DNA of 64,000 bases, from NCBI GenBank assembly GCA_002344355.1, contig DDTN01000046.1, positions 1 to 64,000 on the forward strand. The letters are read 5' to 3'. A program made the position numbers and the translations under genes. Below the pieces are notes generated by a model, which did not search any database, had not been told where the DNA came from, and was given only the letters and a program-made list of their open reading frames with translations. Below, one piece after another: positions 39,468-47,737 of the stretch. The stretch comes from Proteobacteria bacterium UBA2363. GTDB lineage: Bacteria; Pseudomonadota; Gammaproteobacteria; Xanthomonadales; UBA2363. How positions within the stretch are numbered: position 1 is the stretch's first letter; each line of letters starts with the position of its first letter.

Positions 39468-40280
39468 ATGCGCGCCGCCATCCTGGCCGCCCTCCTCGCT
39501 GGCCTGGCGATGCCCGCCACCCACGTCGCGGCGCTCGCCGCGACCGGCGCCGGCGGCGACGGGCTGCGGGCGCTGGTGTTCTCCCGCACGACCGGCTTCC
39601 GGCACGATTCCATTCCTGCCGGGCAGGCCCTGCTGCAGTCGCTGGCGCAGCAGCACGGCTTCGCGGTGACCCTGAGCGAGGACCCGGCCTTGTTCTCCAC
39701 AGCCGGGCTGGCGCCGTTCGCCGCGGTGGTGTTCCTCAACACCACCGGCACCGTGCTCGATGCCGGGCAGAAACAGGCCTTCGAGACCTGGGTGCGCGGT
39801 GGCGGCGGTTTCGTCGGCGTCCATGCCGCCGCGGACACCGAGTACCAGTGGCCCTTCTACGGCGAGCTGCTCGGCGGCGACGCCTGGTTCCTCAGCCATC
39901 CGGCGATCCAGGACGCGCAACTGGACGTCGAGACCGGCGACGACCGCGCCACCCGCCACCTGCCCGCGCGGTTCGGTTTCCGCGACGAGTGGTACAACTT
40001 CCGGGCCAACCCGCGCCCCGCGGTGACCGTCCTGCTGCGCATCGACGAGGCCAGCTACGCGCCCGGCGGCGGCGCCATGGGCGCCGACCATCCGATCACC
40101 TGGCGGCGCGGCGTCGACGCCGGCCGGTCCTGGTACACCGCACTGGGCCATCGCATCGAGACCTACGCCGACCCGCGGTTCCGCCGGCTGCTGCTCGGCG
40201 GCCTCGTCTGGGCCAGCGGCGACGGCCTGCTGTCGACCGGCTTCGAGGCCGCCGGGCCGTCCGACGGCGGACCGGGCTGA
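39468..40280 (+). CDS. Secreted ThuA-like domain protein
   Basis: The 270-residue protein has a signal peptide (about 1-25). The ThuA-type class I amidotransferase-like fold shows VFSRTTGFRHDSIPAG, AVVFLNTTGTVLD, FVGVHAAADTEYQWPFYGELLGG, FRDEWYNFRANPR, and DHPITWRR with RSWYTALGHR. ThuA proteins are linked to sugar (trehalose) use or occur fused in secreted glycan-active proteins; activity is unproven. The C-terminus LLSTGFEAAGPSDGGPG is a looser version of the shared GF tail. It follows the haem-propeller gene by 50 nt and is probably co-transcribed and acts in the same compartment. Confidence 0.85.
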   Translation: MRAAILAALLAGLAMPATHVAALAATGAGGDGLRALVFSRTTGFRHDSIPAGQALLQSLAQQHGFAVTLSEDPALFSTAGLAPFAAVVFLNTTGTVLDAGQKQAFETWVRGGGGFVGVHAAADTEYQWPFYGELLGGDAWFLSHPAIQDAQLDVETGDDRATRHLPARFGFRDEWYNFRANPRPAVTVLLRIDEASYAPGGGAMGADHPITWRRGVDAGRSWYTALGHRIETYADPRFRRLLLGGLVWASGDGLLSTGFEAAGPSDGGPG

Positions 40281-40427
40281 ACCCGCGCGGTCCGTGCCGA
40301 GGGGCGCCTGCCCTGGCGGCCGGCGCTGAATCCGGCGGAGGCTCGCGGGTCGCTCCCCCTGCCTGCCTTGCCGATCGCTGCGGCGCCGGCCGGGCGAGCC
40401 GGACCCCGGGCGTGGCGCCCGGCCGCG

Positions 40428-41507
40428 CTATTCGATGACGATGCTGGGCAGGCCCATCGCCTTGCTGCGCGCGCGCAGGCTCAGGCGGCCGGCGGCGGCG
40501 CGGGCGATGGCGCGATAGGCGGCTGCCTCGGCCGAGTCCGGCGCCGCCACCACGGTGGGGTTGCCGCCGTCGGCCTGTTCGCGGATCGCCAGCGCCAGCG
40601 GCAACTGGCCGAGCAGGGGCACGTCGTACTGCTGCGCCATGCGCGCGCCACCGCCCTCGCCGAAGATCGGCTCGACGTGGCCGCAGGCGCTGCACACGTG
40701 GGTGCTCATGTTCTCGACCACGCCCAGCACCGGCACCTCGACCTTGCGGAACATGCCCAGCGCCTTGCGCGCGTCGAGCAGGGCGATGTCCTGCGGGGTG
40801 GTGACGATCACCGCACCGGACACCGGCACGCGCTGCGACAGGGTGAGCTGGATGTCGCCGGTGCCGGGCGGCAGGTCGATCACCAGGTAGTCCAGGTCGT
40901 CCCAGGCGGTCTCGGTCAGCATCTGCTGCAGGGCCTGGGTGGTCATCGGTCCGCGCCAGATCATCGGCGTGTCCTCGTCGATCATGAAGCCGATCGACAT
41001 GCACTGCAGGCCGTGCGCGTGCTTGGGCACGATCCGCTTGCCGTCGGGACTGTCCGGGCGGCCCGACACGCCCAGCATGCGCGGCACGCTGGGGCCGTGG
41101 ATGTCGGCGTCCAGCACCCCGGCGCGGGCGCCCTCGGCGGCCAGGGCCAGGGCCAGGTTGACCGCCGTGGTCGACTTGCCTACGCCGCCCTTGCCGGAGG
41201 CGACGGCGATGATGTTGCGCACCTGCGGCAGCGGGGTCAGGCCGGCGCGCACCTCGTGCGCGACCACGCGCTGGTCGACGCCGACCAGGGCGTCGGCGAA
41301 GCCGGCCGCCGCCAGGGCGGTGGCGACCTGGTCGCGCAGGACGGGCAGCCAGGAGCGCGCCGGATAACCGAGCACCAGGTCGACCGCCACCCGGCCGCCG
41401 CCCTCGACCACCGCCTTGAGCGCGCCGCCGGCGACCAGGTCGACCCCGGTGTGGGGATCGACGATCACGGCCAGCACTTCGCGCACCCTGTCCTCGACGC
41501 CTGCCAT
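40428..41507 (-). CDS. mrp: Mrp/ApbC-type Fe-S cluster carrier ATPase
   Basis: The 359-residue P-loop ATPase delivers Fe-S clusters to apoproteins. The N-terminal MIP18-like (DUF59) domain covers about 1-85. The deviant Walker A GKGGVGKST lies near 105-113, with switch regions LDADIHGPSVPRMLG and DLPPGTGD. The cluster-binding CxxC lies in STHVCSACGH. The start at 41507 is selected because AAGGATGGTGAGG precedes it and the DUF59 domain begins there. It is divergent from metG (91 nt), a pairing common in proteobacteria. Confidence 0.95.
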   Translation of the reverse strand: MAGVEDRVREVLAVIVDPHTGVDLVAGGALKAVVEGGGRVAVDLVLGYPARSWLPVLRDQVATALAAAGFADALVGVDQRVVAHEVRAGLTPLPQVRNIIAVASGKGGVGKSTTAVNLALALAAEGARAGVLDADIHGPSVPRMLGVSGRPDSPDGKRIVPKHAHGLQCMSIGFMIDEDTPMIWRGPMTTQALQQMLTETAWDDLDYLVIDLPPGTGDIQLTLSQRVPVSGAVIVTTPQDIALLDARKALGMFRKVEVPVLGVVENMSTHVCSACGHVEPIFGEGGGARMAQQYDVPLLGQLPLALAIREQADGGNPTVVAAPDSAEAAAYRAIARAAAGRLSLRARSKAMGLPSIVIE

Positions 41508-41598
41508 CGCCTCACCATCCTTGCTGCGGGGCGGCCATTGTAGGCCGCGGCCGTGCGCCGGGTGCGATAATGCGCGGCCCCCGAGGTCCCGCCCGCGC

Positions 41599-43767
41599 AT
41601 GCCGACGAAGCCCCTGCTGGTCACCAACGCCCTGCCCTACGCCAACGGCCACCTGCACCTGGGCCACCTGGTGGGCTACATCCAGGCCGACATCTGGGTG
41701 CGCGCCCGGCGCATGGCCGGCGACACCGTGCATTTCGTCTGCGCCGACGACACCCACGGCACGCCGGTGATGCTGGCCGCCGAGAAGCAGGGCGTCTCGC
41801 CGGAGGACTTCATCGCCGCCATGCAGGCCAGCCACGAGCGCGACTTCGCCGATTTCCACGTCGCCTTCGACCACTACGGCTCCACCCATTCGGCGCGCAA
41901 CCGGCAGTGGGTGGAACGGCTGTACCGGGCCCTGGACGCCGGCGGCCACATCGAGCGGCGCGCCATCGCCCAGCTCTACGACCCCGAGCGCGGCATGTTC
42001 CTGCCCGACCGCTACGTGCGCGGCACCTGCCCGAACTGCGGTGCCGCAGACCAGTACGGCGACAATTGCGAGTCCTGCGGCGCCACCTACGCGCCCACCG
42101 ACCTGATCGACCCCCGCTCGGTGGTGTCCGGCGCCACCCCGGAGCTGCGCGAGTCCGAGCACTTCTTCTTCCGGCTGGGCGACTTCACCGGTGTGCTCAG
42201 GGACTGGCTGGCCGGCGACGTCGCCGCGCCGGGCGTCAAGGCCAAGCTGCGCGAATGGATCGACGCCGAGGGCGGCCTGCGCGACTGGGACATCTCGCGC
42301 GACGCGCCCTACTTCGGATTCCAGATCCCCGGGCACCCGGGCAAGTACTTCTACGTCTGGCTGGACGCGCCGATCGGCTACCTCTCCAGCCTGGCGGCGC
42401 TGTTCGACGGCGGCGGCGTGGCCGGCGCCGACGCCGCCACGTTCGAGTCCCTGCTGGCGCCCGGCGACCAGGCCGAGCTGCACCACTTCATCGGCAAGGA
42501 CATCGTCAACTTCCACGGCCTGTTCTGGCCCGCCGTGCTGCACGGCGCCGGCCTGCGCCTGCCAGCCCGACTGCACGTCAACGGCTACCTGACCGTCAAC
42601 GGCGCCAAGATGAGCAAGTCGCGCGGCACCTTCATCCAGGCCCGCACCTACCTGGACGCCGGCCTGGAACCGGAGTTCCTGCGCTACTACTACGCGACCG
42701 TCTCCGGCGGCGGCATCGACGACCTCGACCTCGACCTCAAGGCCTTCGTCGACGTGGTCAATTCCCACCTGGTCGGCAAGTTCGTCAACATCGCCAGCCG
42801 CTGCGCGAAACTGCTGGAAACCCACTTCGGGGGTCGACTGCCGGCGCAGGCCGGCGCCAGCGGCGACCAGCTGGCCCTCGTGAACGGCCAGATCGTCGAT
42901 GTCGCGCTCCCGCACTACCGCACCGGCAACCTCGGCGCGGTGGCGCGCGCCCTGATGGAGGCCGCCGACCAGGCCAACGCCTTCATCGCCGAGCGTGCGC
43001 CCTGGGCGATGGCCAAGGACCCGGCCCGGCGCGAGGCCCTGCACCAGGTGCTGGGCGACGCCCTGAACATGTTCCGGCTGATCGCCATCGCCCTGGCGCC
43101 GATCCTGCCGGCCAGCGCCGCCCGCATCGCCGCCTACTTCGGCGAGGACGCGCGCGACTGGTCGTTCGCGATGCTGCGGCCCGGTACCGGCCCGGATGGC
43201 GCGTCCCGGCCCTGGCTGGCCGACCGCCAGCTCGCCCCCTACCAGCCCCTGCTCACCCGCATCGACCCCAAGCACATCGCCGCCATGATCGAAGCCAGCA
43301 AGGACACCCTCGCCGCTCCTGTGGAGCCCGCGTCGGCGACCCCCACGGGTCCGCAGTCCGCGGTCCCCGCTCCCCCGGCGACACCCGACCCCGCCACTCC
43401 GGGACCCGGGTCCCGGGTCCCGAATCCCGGCCCCGAAACCATCGCCATCGACGACTTCGCCCGCCTCGACCTGCGCATCGGCAAGGTGCTGGCCTGCGAG
43501 GCGGTCGAGGGCGCCGACAAGCTGCTGCGCTTCGAGCTGGACGCCGGCGAGCTGGGCCGTCGGCAGATCTTCTCGGGCATCAAGGCCGCCTACCCGGACC
43601 CGGCCGCCCTGGTCGGCCGCCACGTGGTGTTCATCGCCAACCTGGCGCCGCGCAAGATGCGCTTCGGGATGAGCGAGGGCATGATCCTGTCGGCCGGCAG
43701 CGGCGGCGGCGAGCTGTTCCTGCTCGATGTCGACGCCGGCGCCCGGGCCGGCATGCCGGTGAAGTGA
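41599..43767 (+). CDS. metG: Methionyl-tRNA synthetase
   Basis: The 722-residue class I synthetase has PYANGHLHLGHLVGY (HIGH box, about 14-28), a zinc knuckle with CPNC and CESC (about 144-161), and KMSKSRGTF near 337. The C-terminal tRNA-binding and dimerisation domain starts near 617 (IDDFARLDLRIGKVL, FIANLAPRKMRFGMSEGM). The linker between the anticodon-binding and C-terminal domains (about 575-615) is Pro/Ala-rich and contains a short tandem repeat at DNA level. The start follows the usual TKPLLVTNALPYANG N-terminus. Confidence 0.97.
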   Translation: MPTKPLLVTNALPYANGHLHLGHLVGYIQADIWVRARRMAGDTVHFVCADDTHGTPVMLAAEKQGVSPEDFIAAMQASHERDFADFHVAFDHYGSTHSARNRQWVERLYRALDAGGHIERRAIAQLYDPERGMFLPDRYVRGTCPNCGAADQYGDNCESCGATYAPTDLIDPRSVVSGATPELRESEHFFFRLGDFTGVLRDWLAGDVAAPGVKAKLREWIDAEGGLRDWDISRDAPYFGFQIPGHPGKYFYVWLDAPIGYLSSLAALFDGGGVAGADAATFESLLAPGDQAELHHFIGKDIVNFHGLFWPAVLHGAGLRLPARLHVNGYLTVNGAKMSKSRGTFIQARTYLDAGLEPEFLRYYYATVSGGGIDDLDLDLKAFVDVVNSHLVGKFVNIASRCAKLLETHFGGRLPAQAGASGDQLALVNGQIVDVALPHYRTGNLGAVARALMEAADQANAFIAERAPWAMAKDPARREALHQVLGDALNMFRLIAIALAPILPASAARIAAYFGEDARDWSFAMLRPGTGPDGASRPWLADRQLAPYQPLLTRIDPKHIAAMIEASKDTLAAPVEPASATPTGPQSAVPAPPATPDPATPGPGSRVPNPGPETIAIDDFARLDLRIGKVLACEAVEGADKLLRFELDAGELGRRQIFSGIKAAYPDPAALVGRHVVFIANLAPRKMRFGMSEGMILSAGSGGGELFLLDVDAGARAGMPVK
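43401..43430 (+). repeat. GGGTCCC-type tandem repeat inside the metG linker
   Basis: Four 7-bp units lie head to tail: GGGACCC, GGGTCCC, GGGTCCC, GAATCCC, followed by GG. The first two form a perfect 14-bp palindrome (43401-43414). The repeat encodes part of the disordered PGPGSRVPNPGP linker of MetG. Similar CCCGGGTCCC/GAATCCC arrays are known from related genomes as dispersed repeats (recollection, not checked). Confidence 0.65.
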
Positions 43768-43809
43768 TCGCGGGCGCCGATGGCGCCCATCTTCGGAGAG
43801 GCAAGCGGC

Positions 43810-45138
43810 ATGGCAGCAACCCCGGCACGCCGCATCGGCCCGGTCCTGGCGACCTTCGTGGTCGCCAACAACATGATCGGCGCCGGCTTCTTCCTGCTGC
43901 CGGCGACCCTGGCGCGCAGCGGCAGCGTGACCTGGATCGCCTGGCTGGTCGGCACCGCCCTGGCGGTGCTGCTGGGCGGCGCCTTCGCACGGCTGGCGCG
44001 CAGCCACCCGGCGATGACCAGCGCCGACGACTACGTCCGGCCGGCGCTGGGCCGCGACGCCGGTTTCCTTGCCGCCACCCTGTACTGGCTGGCGTCGTGG
44101 ATCGGCAACAACGCCATCGCCGTCGCCGCCTTCGGCTACCTGGCGACCCTGCTGCCCTTCGCCAGCCATGAGCCGGGCGTCCAGCTCGCCGGCCAGCTCG
44201 CCCTGATCTGGCTGGTGTTCGCGCTCAACCTGCTGGGTCCGCGCCAGGTGGCGCGCTTCCAGGGCGCCACCGTCGTGCTCGGCCTGCTGCCGGTGCTCGC
44301 GGTGCTGCTGTTCGGCTGGCAGCAGTTCGACCCGGACACCTTCGCCGGCGGCTGGAACCGCACCGGCGACAGCGACGCGGCGGTGGTGCTGGCCAGCCTG
44401 GCGCCGGTGTTCTGGGCCTTCGTCGGCCTGGAGTCCGGCGCCATGATCGCCGGCGTGGTGCGCGATCCCGACCGCAACGTGCCGCGCGCCACCCTGGCCG
44501 GCATCGTCCTGGCCGGCGCCGTCTACGTGCTCGCCTCGGTGCTGCTGATGGGCATCGTGCCGGCCGCCGAGCTGGCCGGTTCCAGCGCGCCGTTCGCCCT
44601 GGTCGCCGGGCAGCTGTTCGGGCCGGTCGGCCTGTGGCTGGTCGCCGCCGCGGCCGCGATCAAGGCAACCGGCACCCTGGGCGGCTGGATGCTGGTCAGC
44701 GGCGAGACCGGCGCGCGCGCCGCGGCGCGCGGCTTCCTGCCCTGGGCGCTGTTCGGCCCGGTCCGGCGCAACGGCGCCGCCGGCCGAGGCCTGCTGGTGA
44801 TCGCCCTGGGCATGAGCCTGGTCGCGGTGCTGACCTCGGCACCGACGGTCGGCGAGCAGTTCGGCCGCCTGGTCGGCATGGTCGTGCTGCTGGTGGTGAT
44901 CGCCTACGCCGCGGCCGGCCTCAGCCTGCTGGTCGGCTCGCCGGCGGTGCCGGCCACCGCACGCGACCGCCTGTACGGTGCCGGCGCCCTGGCGGCCTGC
45001 GCCCTGCTGCTGCTCAGCTCGCCCTGGCCGATGCTGGCCGGCGCGCTGGCCACCGCCGCGATCGTATGGCTGGCCTGGCGGCTGACCGGACGACGGCGGC
45101 CCCCGCCGGCGACACGTCAAGACGCCGGCGATGGCTGA
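43810..45138 (+). CDS. APC-family amino-acid permease
   Basis: This is a 442-residue inner-membrane transporter with about 12 helices. ATFVVANNMIGAGFFLLPATLA (helix 1 with the GAGFF substrate loop) and GLESGAMIAGVVRDPDRNVPRAT (helix 6 and following) are the APC hallmarks, close to the basic amino-acid/polyamine antiporter branch (PotE, CadB, AdiC). The precise substrate is not evident, and no decarboxylase gene is adjacent. Start 43810 has GGAGAGG 8 nt upstream; an ATG 30 nt earlier is weaker. Its end overlaps rsxA by 8 nt. Confidence 0.88.
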   Translation: MAATPARRIGPVLATFVVANNMIGAGFFLLPATLARSGSVTWIAWLVGTALAVLLGGAFARLARSHPAMTSADDYVRPALGRDAGFLAATLYWLASWIGNNAIAVAAFGYLATLLPFASHEPGVQLAGQLALIWLVFALNLLGPRQVARFQGATVVLGLLPVLAVLLFGWQQFDPDTFAGGWNRTGDSDAAVVLASLAPVFWAFVGLESGAMIAGVVRDPDRNVPRATLAGIVLAGAVYVLASVLLMGIVPAAELAGSSAPFALVAGQLFGPVGLWLVAAAAAIKATGTLGGWMLVSGETGARAAARGFLPWALFGPVRRNGAAGRGLLVIALGMSLVAVLTSAPTVGEQFGRLVGMVVLLVVIAYAAAGLSLLVGSPAVPATARDRLYGAGALAACALLLLSSPWPMLAGALATAAIVWLAWRLTGRRRPPPATRQDAGDG

Positions 45139-45712
45139 CTACCTGCTGCTGCTGGTCGGCACCGTCCTGGTCAACAACGTGGTGCTGACCAAGTTCCTCG
45201 GCCTGTGCCCGTTCATGGGCACCTCGCGCCGGCTCGACAACGCCATCGGCCTGGCGCTGGCCACCGGCCTGGTGCTGACGCTCACCTCGGGCCTGTGCTG
45301 GCTGGTGACCCGCTGGCTGCTCGAGCCGTTCGGCCTGGAGTACCTGCGCACCCTGGCCTTCATCCTGGTGATCGCCGCCAGCGTGCAGTTCACCGAGACC
45401 GTGCTGCGCGCCACCGCACCGGTGCTGTACCAGGCACTGGGCATCTTCCTGCCGCTGATCACCAGCAACTGCGCGGTGCTCGGCGTGGCCCTGCTGAACA
45501 CCTGGGCGCAGCGCAGCCTGTTCGAGGCGATGCTGGCCGGGTTCGGCGCCGCGGCCGGCTTCGGCCTGGTGCTGCTGCTGTTCGCGGCCGCCCGCGAACG
45601 CCTGGAAGCCAGCCCGGTGCCGGCCCCCTTCCGTGGCGTGCCGATCGCCCTGGTGACCGCCGGGCTGATGTCCCTGGCCTTCATGGGCTTCGCGGGCATG
45701 GGACGGTCCTGA
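45131..45712 (+). CDS. rsxA: RsxA/RnfA electron-transport membrane subunit
   Basis: The 193-residue protein has six membrane helices. Diagnostic boxes are VNNVVLTKFLGLCPFMG (15-31) and LPLITSNCAVLGVALL, the two symmetric half-sites with the conserved Cys that bind a [2Fe-2S] cluster at the RnfA/RnfE interface. In the Rsx complex it helps reduce SoxR or drives ion-coupled electron flow. rsxB follows with a TGATG overlap, but rsxC, D, G and E are not next to them here. Start codon overlaps the permease end. Confidence 0.94.
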   Translation: MADYLLLLVGTVLVNNVVLTKFLGLCPFMGTSRRLDNAIGLALATGLVLTLTSGLCWLVTRWLLEPFGLEYLRTLAFILVIAASVQFTETVLRATAPVLYQALGIFLPLITSNCAVLGVALLNTWAQRSLFEAMLAGFGAAAGFGLVLLLFAAARERLEASPVPAPFRGVPIALVTAGLMSLAFMGFAGMGRS

Positions 45713-46257
45713 TGCTGGCGGCGGTGGCCACCGTGGCGGGGCTGGCCCTGGTGCTGGGCCTGCTGTTGTCCTGGGCCGCCGGCCGCTTCCGGGTCGCCGG
45801 CGATCCGGTGGTCGAGCGCATCGATGCCCTGTTGCCGCAGACCCAGTGCGGCCAGTGCGGCTATCCGGGCTGCCGGCCCTACGCGCAGGCGATCGCCCGC
45901 GCCGAGGCCGACATCAACCAGTGCCCGCCCGGGGGCGCCGCGACCGTGCGCGCCCTGGCCGACCTGCTCGGCCGCGAACCGCTGCCGCTGGATGCCGGGC
46001 GCGGCGCCGAGAAGCCCCCGCAGGTGGCGCTGATCGACGAGGACCGCTGCATCGGCTGCACCCTGTGCATCCAGGCCTGTCCGGTCGACGCCATCGTCGG
46101 CGCACCCAAGCGCATGCATACCGTGCTCGCGGAGGACTGCACCGGCTGCGAGCTGTGCCTGCCGCCCTGCCCGGTCGACTGCATCGAGCTGGTGCCGCTG
46201 CCGACGCCCTTGCGCGGCTTCCGCCGGCCCGCCCCGGTGCCGGCACTGCCGCGCTGA
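45712..46257 (+). CDS. rsxB: RsxB/RnfB iron-sulfur subunit
   Basis: The 181-residue protein has an N-terminal membrane anchor (1-25). The RnfB-type [4Fe-4S] motif CGQCGYPGC (C46, C49, C54, then C71) is followed by a 2[4Fe-4S] ferredoxin domain with CIGCTLCIQACP and CTGCELCLPPCP. It passes electrons within the Rsx/Rnf complex. ATG overlaps the rsxA stop (TGATG). The C-terminal extension after the ferredoxin domain is short and basic/Pro-rich. The next gene is phhB rather than rsxC. Confidence 0.93.
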   Translation: MLAAVATVAGLALVLGLLLSWAAGRFRVAGDPVVERIDALLPQTQCGQCGYPGCRPYAQAIARAEADINQCPPGGAATVRALADLLGREPLPLDAGRGAEKPPQVALIDEDRCIGCTLCIQACPVDAIVGAPKRMHTVLAEDCTGCELCLPPCPVDCIELVPLPTPLRGFRRPAPVPALPR

Positions 46258-46327
46258 GGCCACCGGCGGGGCGTGACGGGTCCGCCGCGTGGCTATACTT
46301 GGCCGGTCCGATCGCAAGGAACCGCTC

Positions 46328-46675
46328 ATGTCCGCTTCGACGCTGCGCGCCGAGCACTGCCGGCCGCTCAAGGGCCCCGAACACCGCCTCGACGACGCCG
46401 CACTGGGCGAACTGCTGGCGCTCCTGCCCGGCTGGTCGCTGCGCGAGGACGGTCGCGCCATCGGCCGCAACTTCCGATTCGACGGCTTCCTGCCGGCACT
46501 GAGCTTCGCCAGCGCGATCGGCTGGATGGCCGAGCAGGAGAACCACCATCCCGACCTCGAGCTGGGCTGGGGCTACGTCCGGGTGCGCTACGCCACCCAC
46601 GACGTCGGCGGCCTTTCCCGCAACGACTTCATCTGCGCCGCCAAGGTCGATGCACTCGCTGACGCCGCCGGCTGA
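46328..46675 (+). CDS. phhB: Pterin-4a-carbinolamine dehydratase
   Basis: The 115-residue enzyme dehydrates 4a-hydroxytetrahydropterin, recycling the cofactor of aromatic hydroxylases. The conserved active-site strip is WMAEQENHHPDLELGWGYVRVRYATHDVGGLSRND (about residues 62-96; first His pair at 69-70). The start at 46328 is supported by AAGGAACCGCTC in front. No phenylalanine hydroxylase gene is adjacent, so it may serve elsewhere or have a housekeeping role. It overlaps the next gene by 26 nt. Confidence 0.94.
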   Translation: MSASTLRAEHCRPLKGPEHRLDDAALGELLALLPGWSLREDGRAIGRNFRFDGFLPALSFASAIGWMAEQENHHPDLELGWGYVRVRYATHDVGGLSRNDFICAAKVDALADAAG

Positions 46676-47624
46676 GGCCGGCAACGGCGGGCCGCTGGCG
46701 CGCTGGCTGCCGGCGCTGTGGCTGGTCGCGGTCGCGCTGACCGTCTACTTCGTGCTCTCGCACTGGCACGCGACGCCGGTGCTGCGGCCCGCGCCCGACC
46801 TGCTGGCCGCCTACGTGCCCGAACGCGCCCTGTGGATGGAGGAACAGCGGGCGTCCGCCGCCGGCGAGGCCGCCAACGTCCTGTACCGGCGTTACGCCGC
46901 CGGTGCGCTGGTGATCCCCGACGCGGTCTGGTTCCTGACCCTGGCCCTGTACCTGATCCCGGTCGCCTACGTGCTCCGGCGCAGCTTCTTCAAGGGCGAT
47001 GCGCCGCCGTCGTGGAACCTGGCGCTGACGCTGGCCGGGCCGCTGGTGGTGGTCATCCTCGGCGGCGTCGAGGACAACACCCGGGCCAGCGCCGCGCTGG
47101 TGTTCATCCTGGGCCTGACCTACGGGGCCATCGTCGGCCAGCGCGATGTCTCGCGCCTGAGGCTGTCGCCCGGCGACCTCGCCGCCTGGCGCAATGCGCT
47201 GTTGTTCGCGGCGGTGGTCGTGCTGCTCCTGCTCGGCTACCGCTGGCTGGTCGCCCCCGACCACGCGCTGCGTTGGCCCGGCCCGGAAAAGCTGGCGCGC
47301 TACGCCGCGTGGGCGGTGTTCCAGCAATGGCTGATCAACCGGGTGCTGGCACGCGAAGCGCTGCGGCTGACCCGCGGCCGGGAGCCGCTGGCCGCGGCCA
47401 TCGTCGCCGCCCTGTTCGGCCTGCTGCACGCCCCCAACTTCGCGCTGATGTGCGCCACCTGCATCGGCGCCTTCGTCTGGACCCAGCTCTACTTCCGGCG
47501 CCCCTATGTGCTGCCGCTGGCGGTCTCGCACATCATCCTGAGCGTCTGCCTGATGGCCTTGACGCCACCCTGGGTGGTGCGCAACGCCGAGATCGGCGCC
47601 CGCTTCTTCATGCCGGCGCTGTGA
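46650..47624 (+). CDS. CPBP-like integral membrane protein with altered catalytic motif
   Basis: This 324-residue protein has about eight membrane helices. The last part resembles the CPBP/CAAX intramembrane protease core: a motif-1 position with FQQWLINRVL (Q225, Q226), LFGLLHAPNF (His near 259) and AVSHIILSVCLMA (His near 293). In active proteases motif 1 is EExxxR; here both Glu are Gln, so the protein may be catalytically dead or belong to a diverged branch. A first region with two extra helices precedes the core. The start overlaps phhB, with AAGG upstream; the next Met is far inside. Confidence 0.65.
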   Translation: MHSLTPPAEAGNGGPLARWLPALWLVAVALTVYFVLSHWHATPVLRPAPDLLAAYVPERALWMEEQRASAAGEAANVLYRRYAAGALVIPDAVWFLTLALYLIPVAYVLRRSFFKGDAPPSWNLALTLAGPLVVVILGGVEDNTRASAALVFILGLTYGAIVGQRDVSRLRLSPGDLAAWRNALLFAAVVVLLLLGYRWLVAPDHALRWPGPEKLARYAAWAVFQQWLINRVLAREALRLTRGREPLAAAIVAALFGLLHAPNFALMCATCIGAFVWTQLYFRRPYVLPLAVSHIILSVCLMALTPPWVVRNAEIGARFFMPAL

Positions 47625-47737
47625 CCGCGGCGCACCGCGCCCGGCGGCAGGGCTTCCACCCGGGCGGCCCGGCCGCTGGGGCAACGCCGGTGCCGAACGC
47701 CCCGGCCAGGGAGGGCGCCGGCCGGCGTCAGGCGCGC

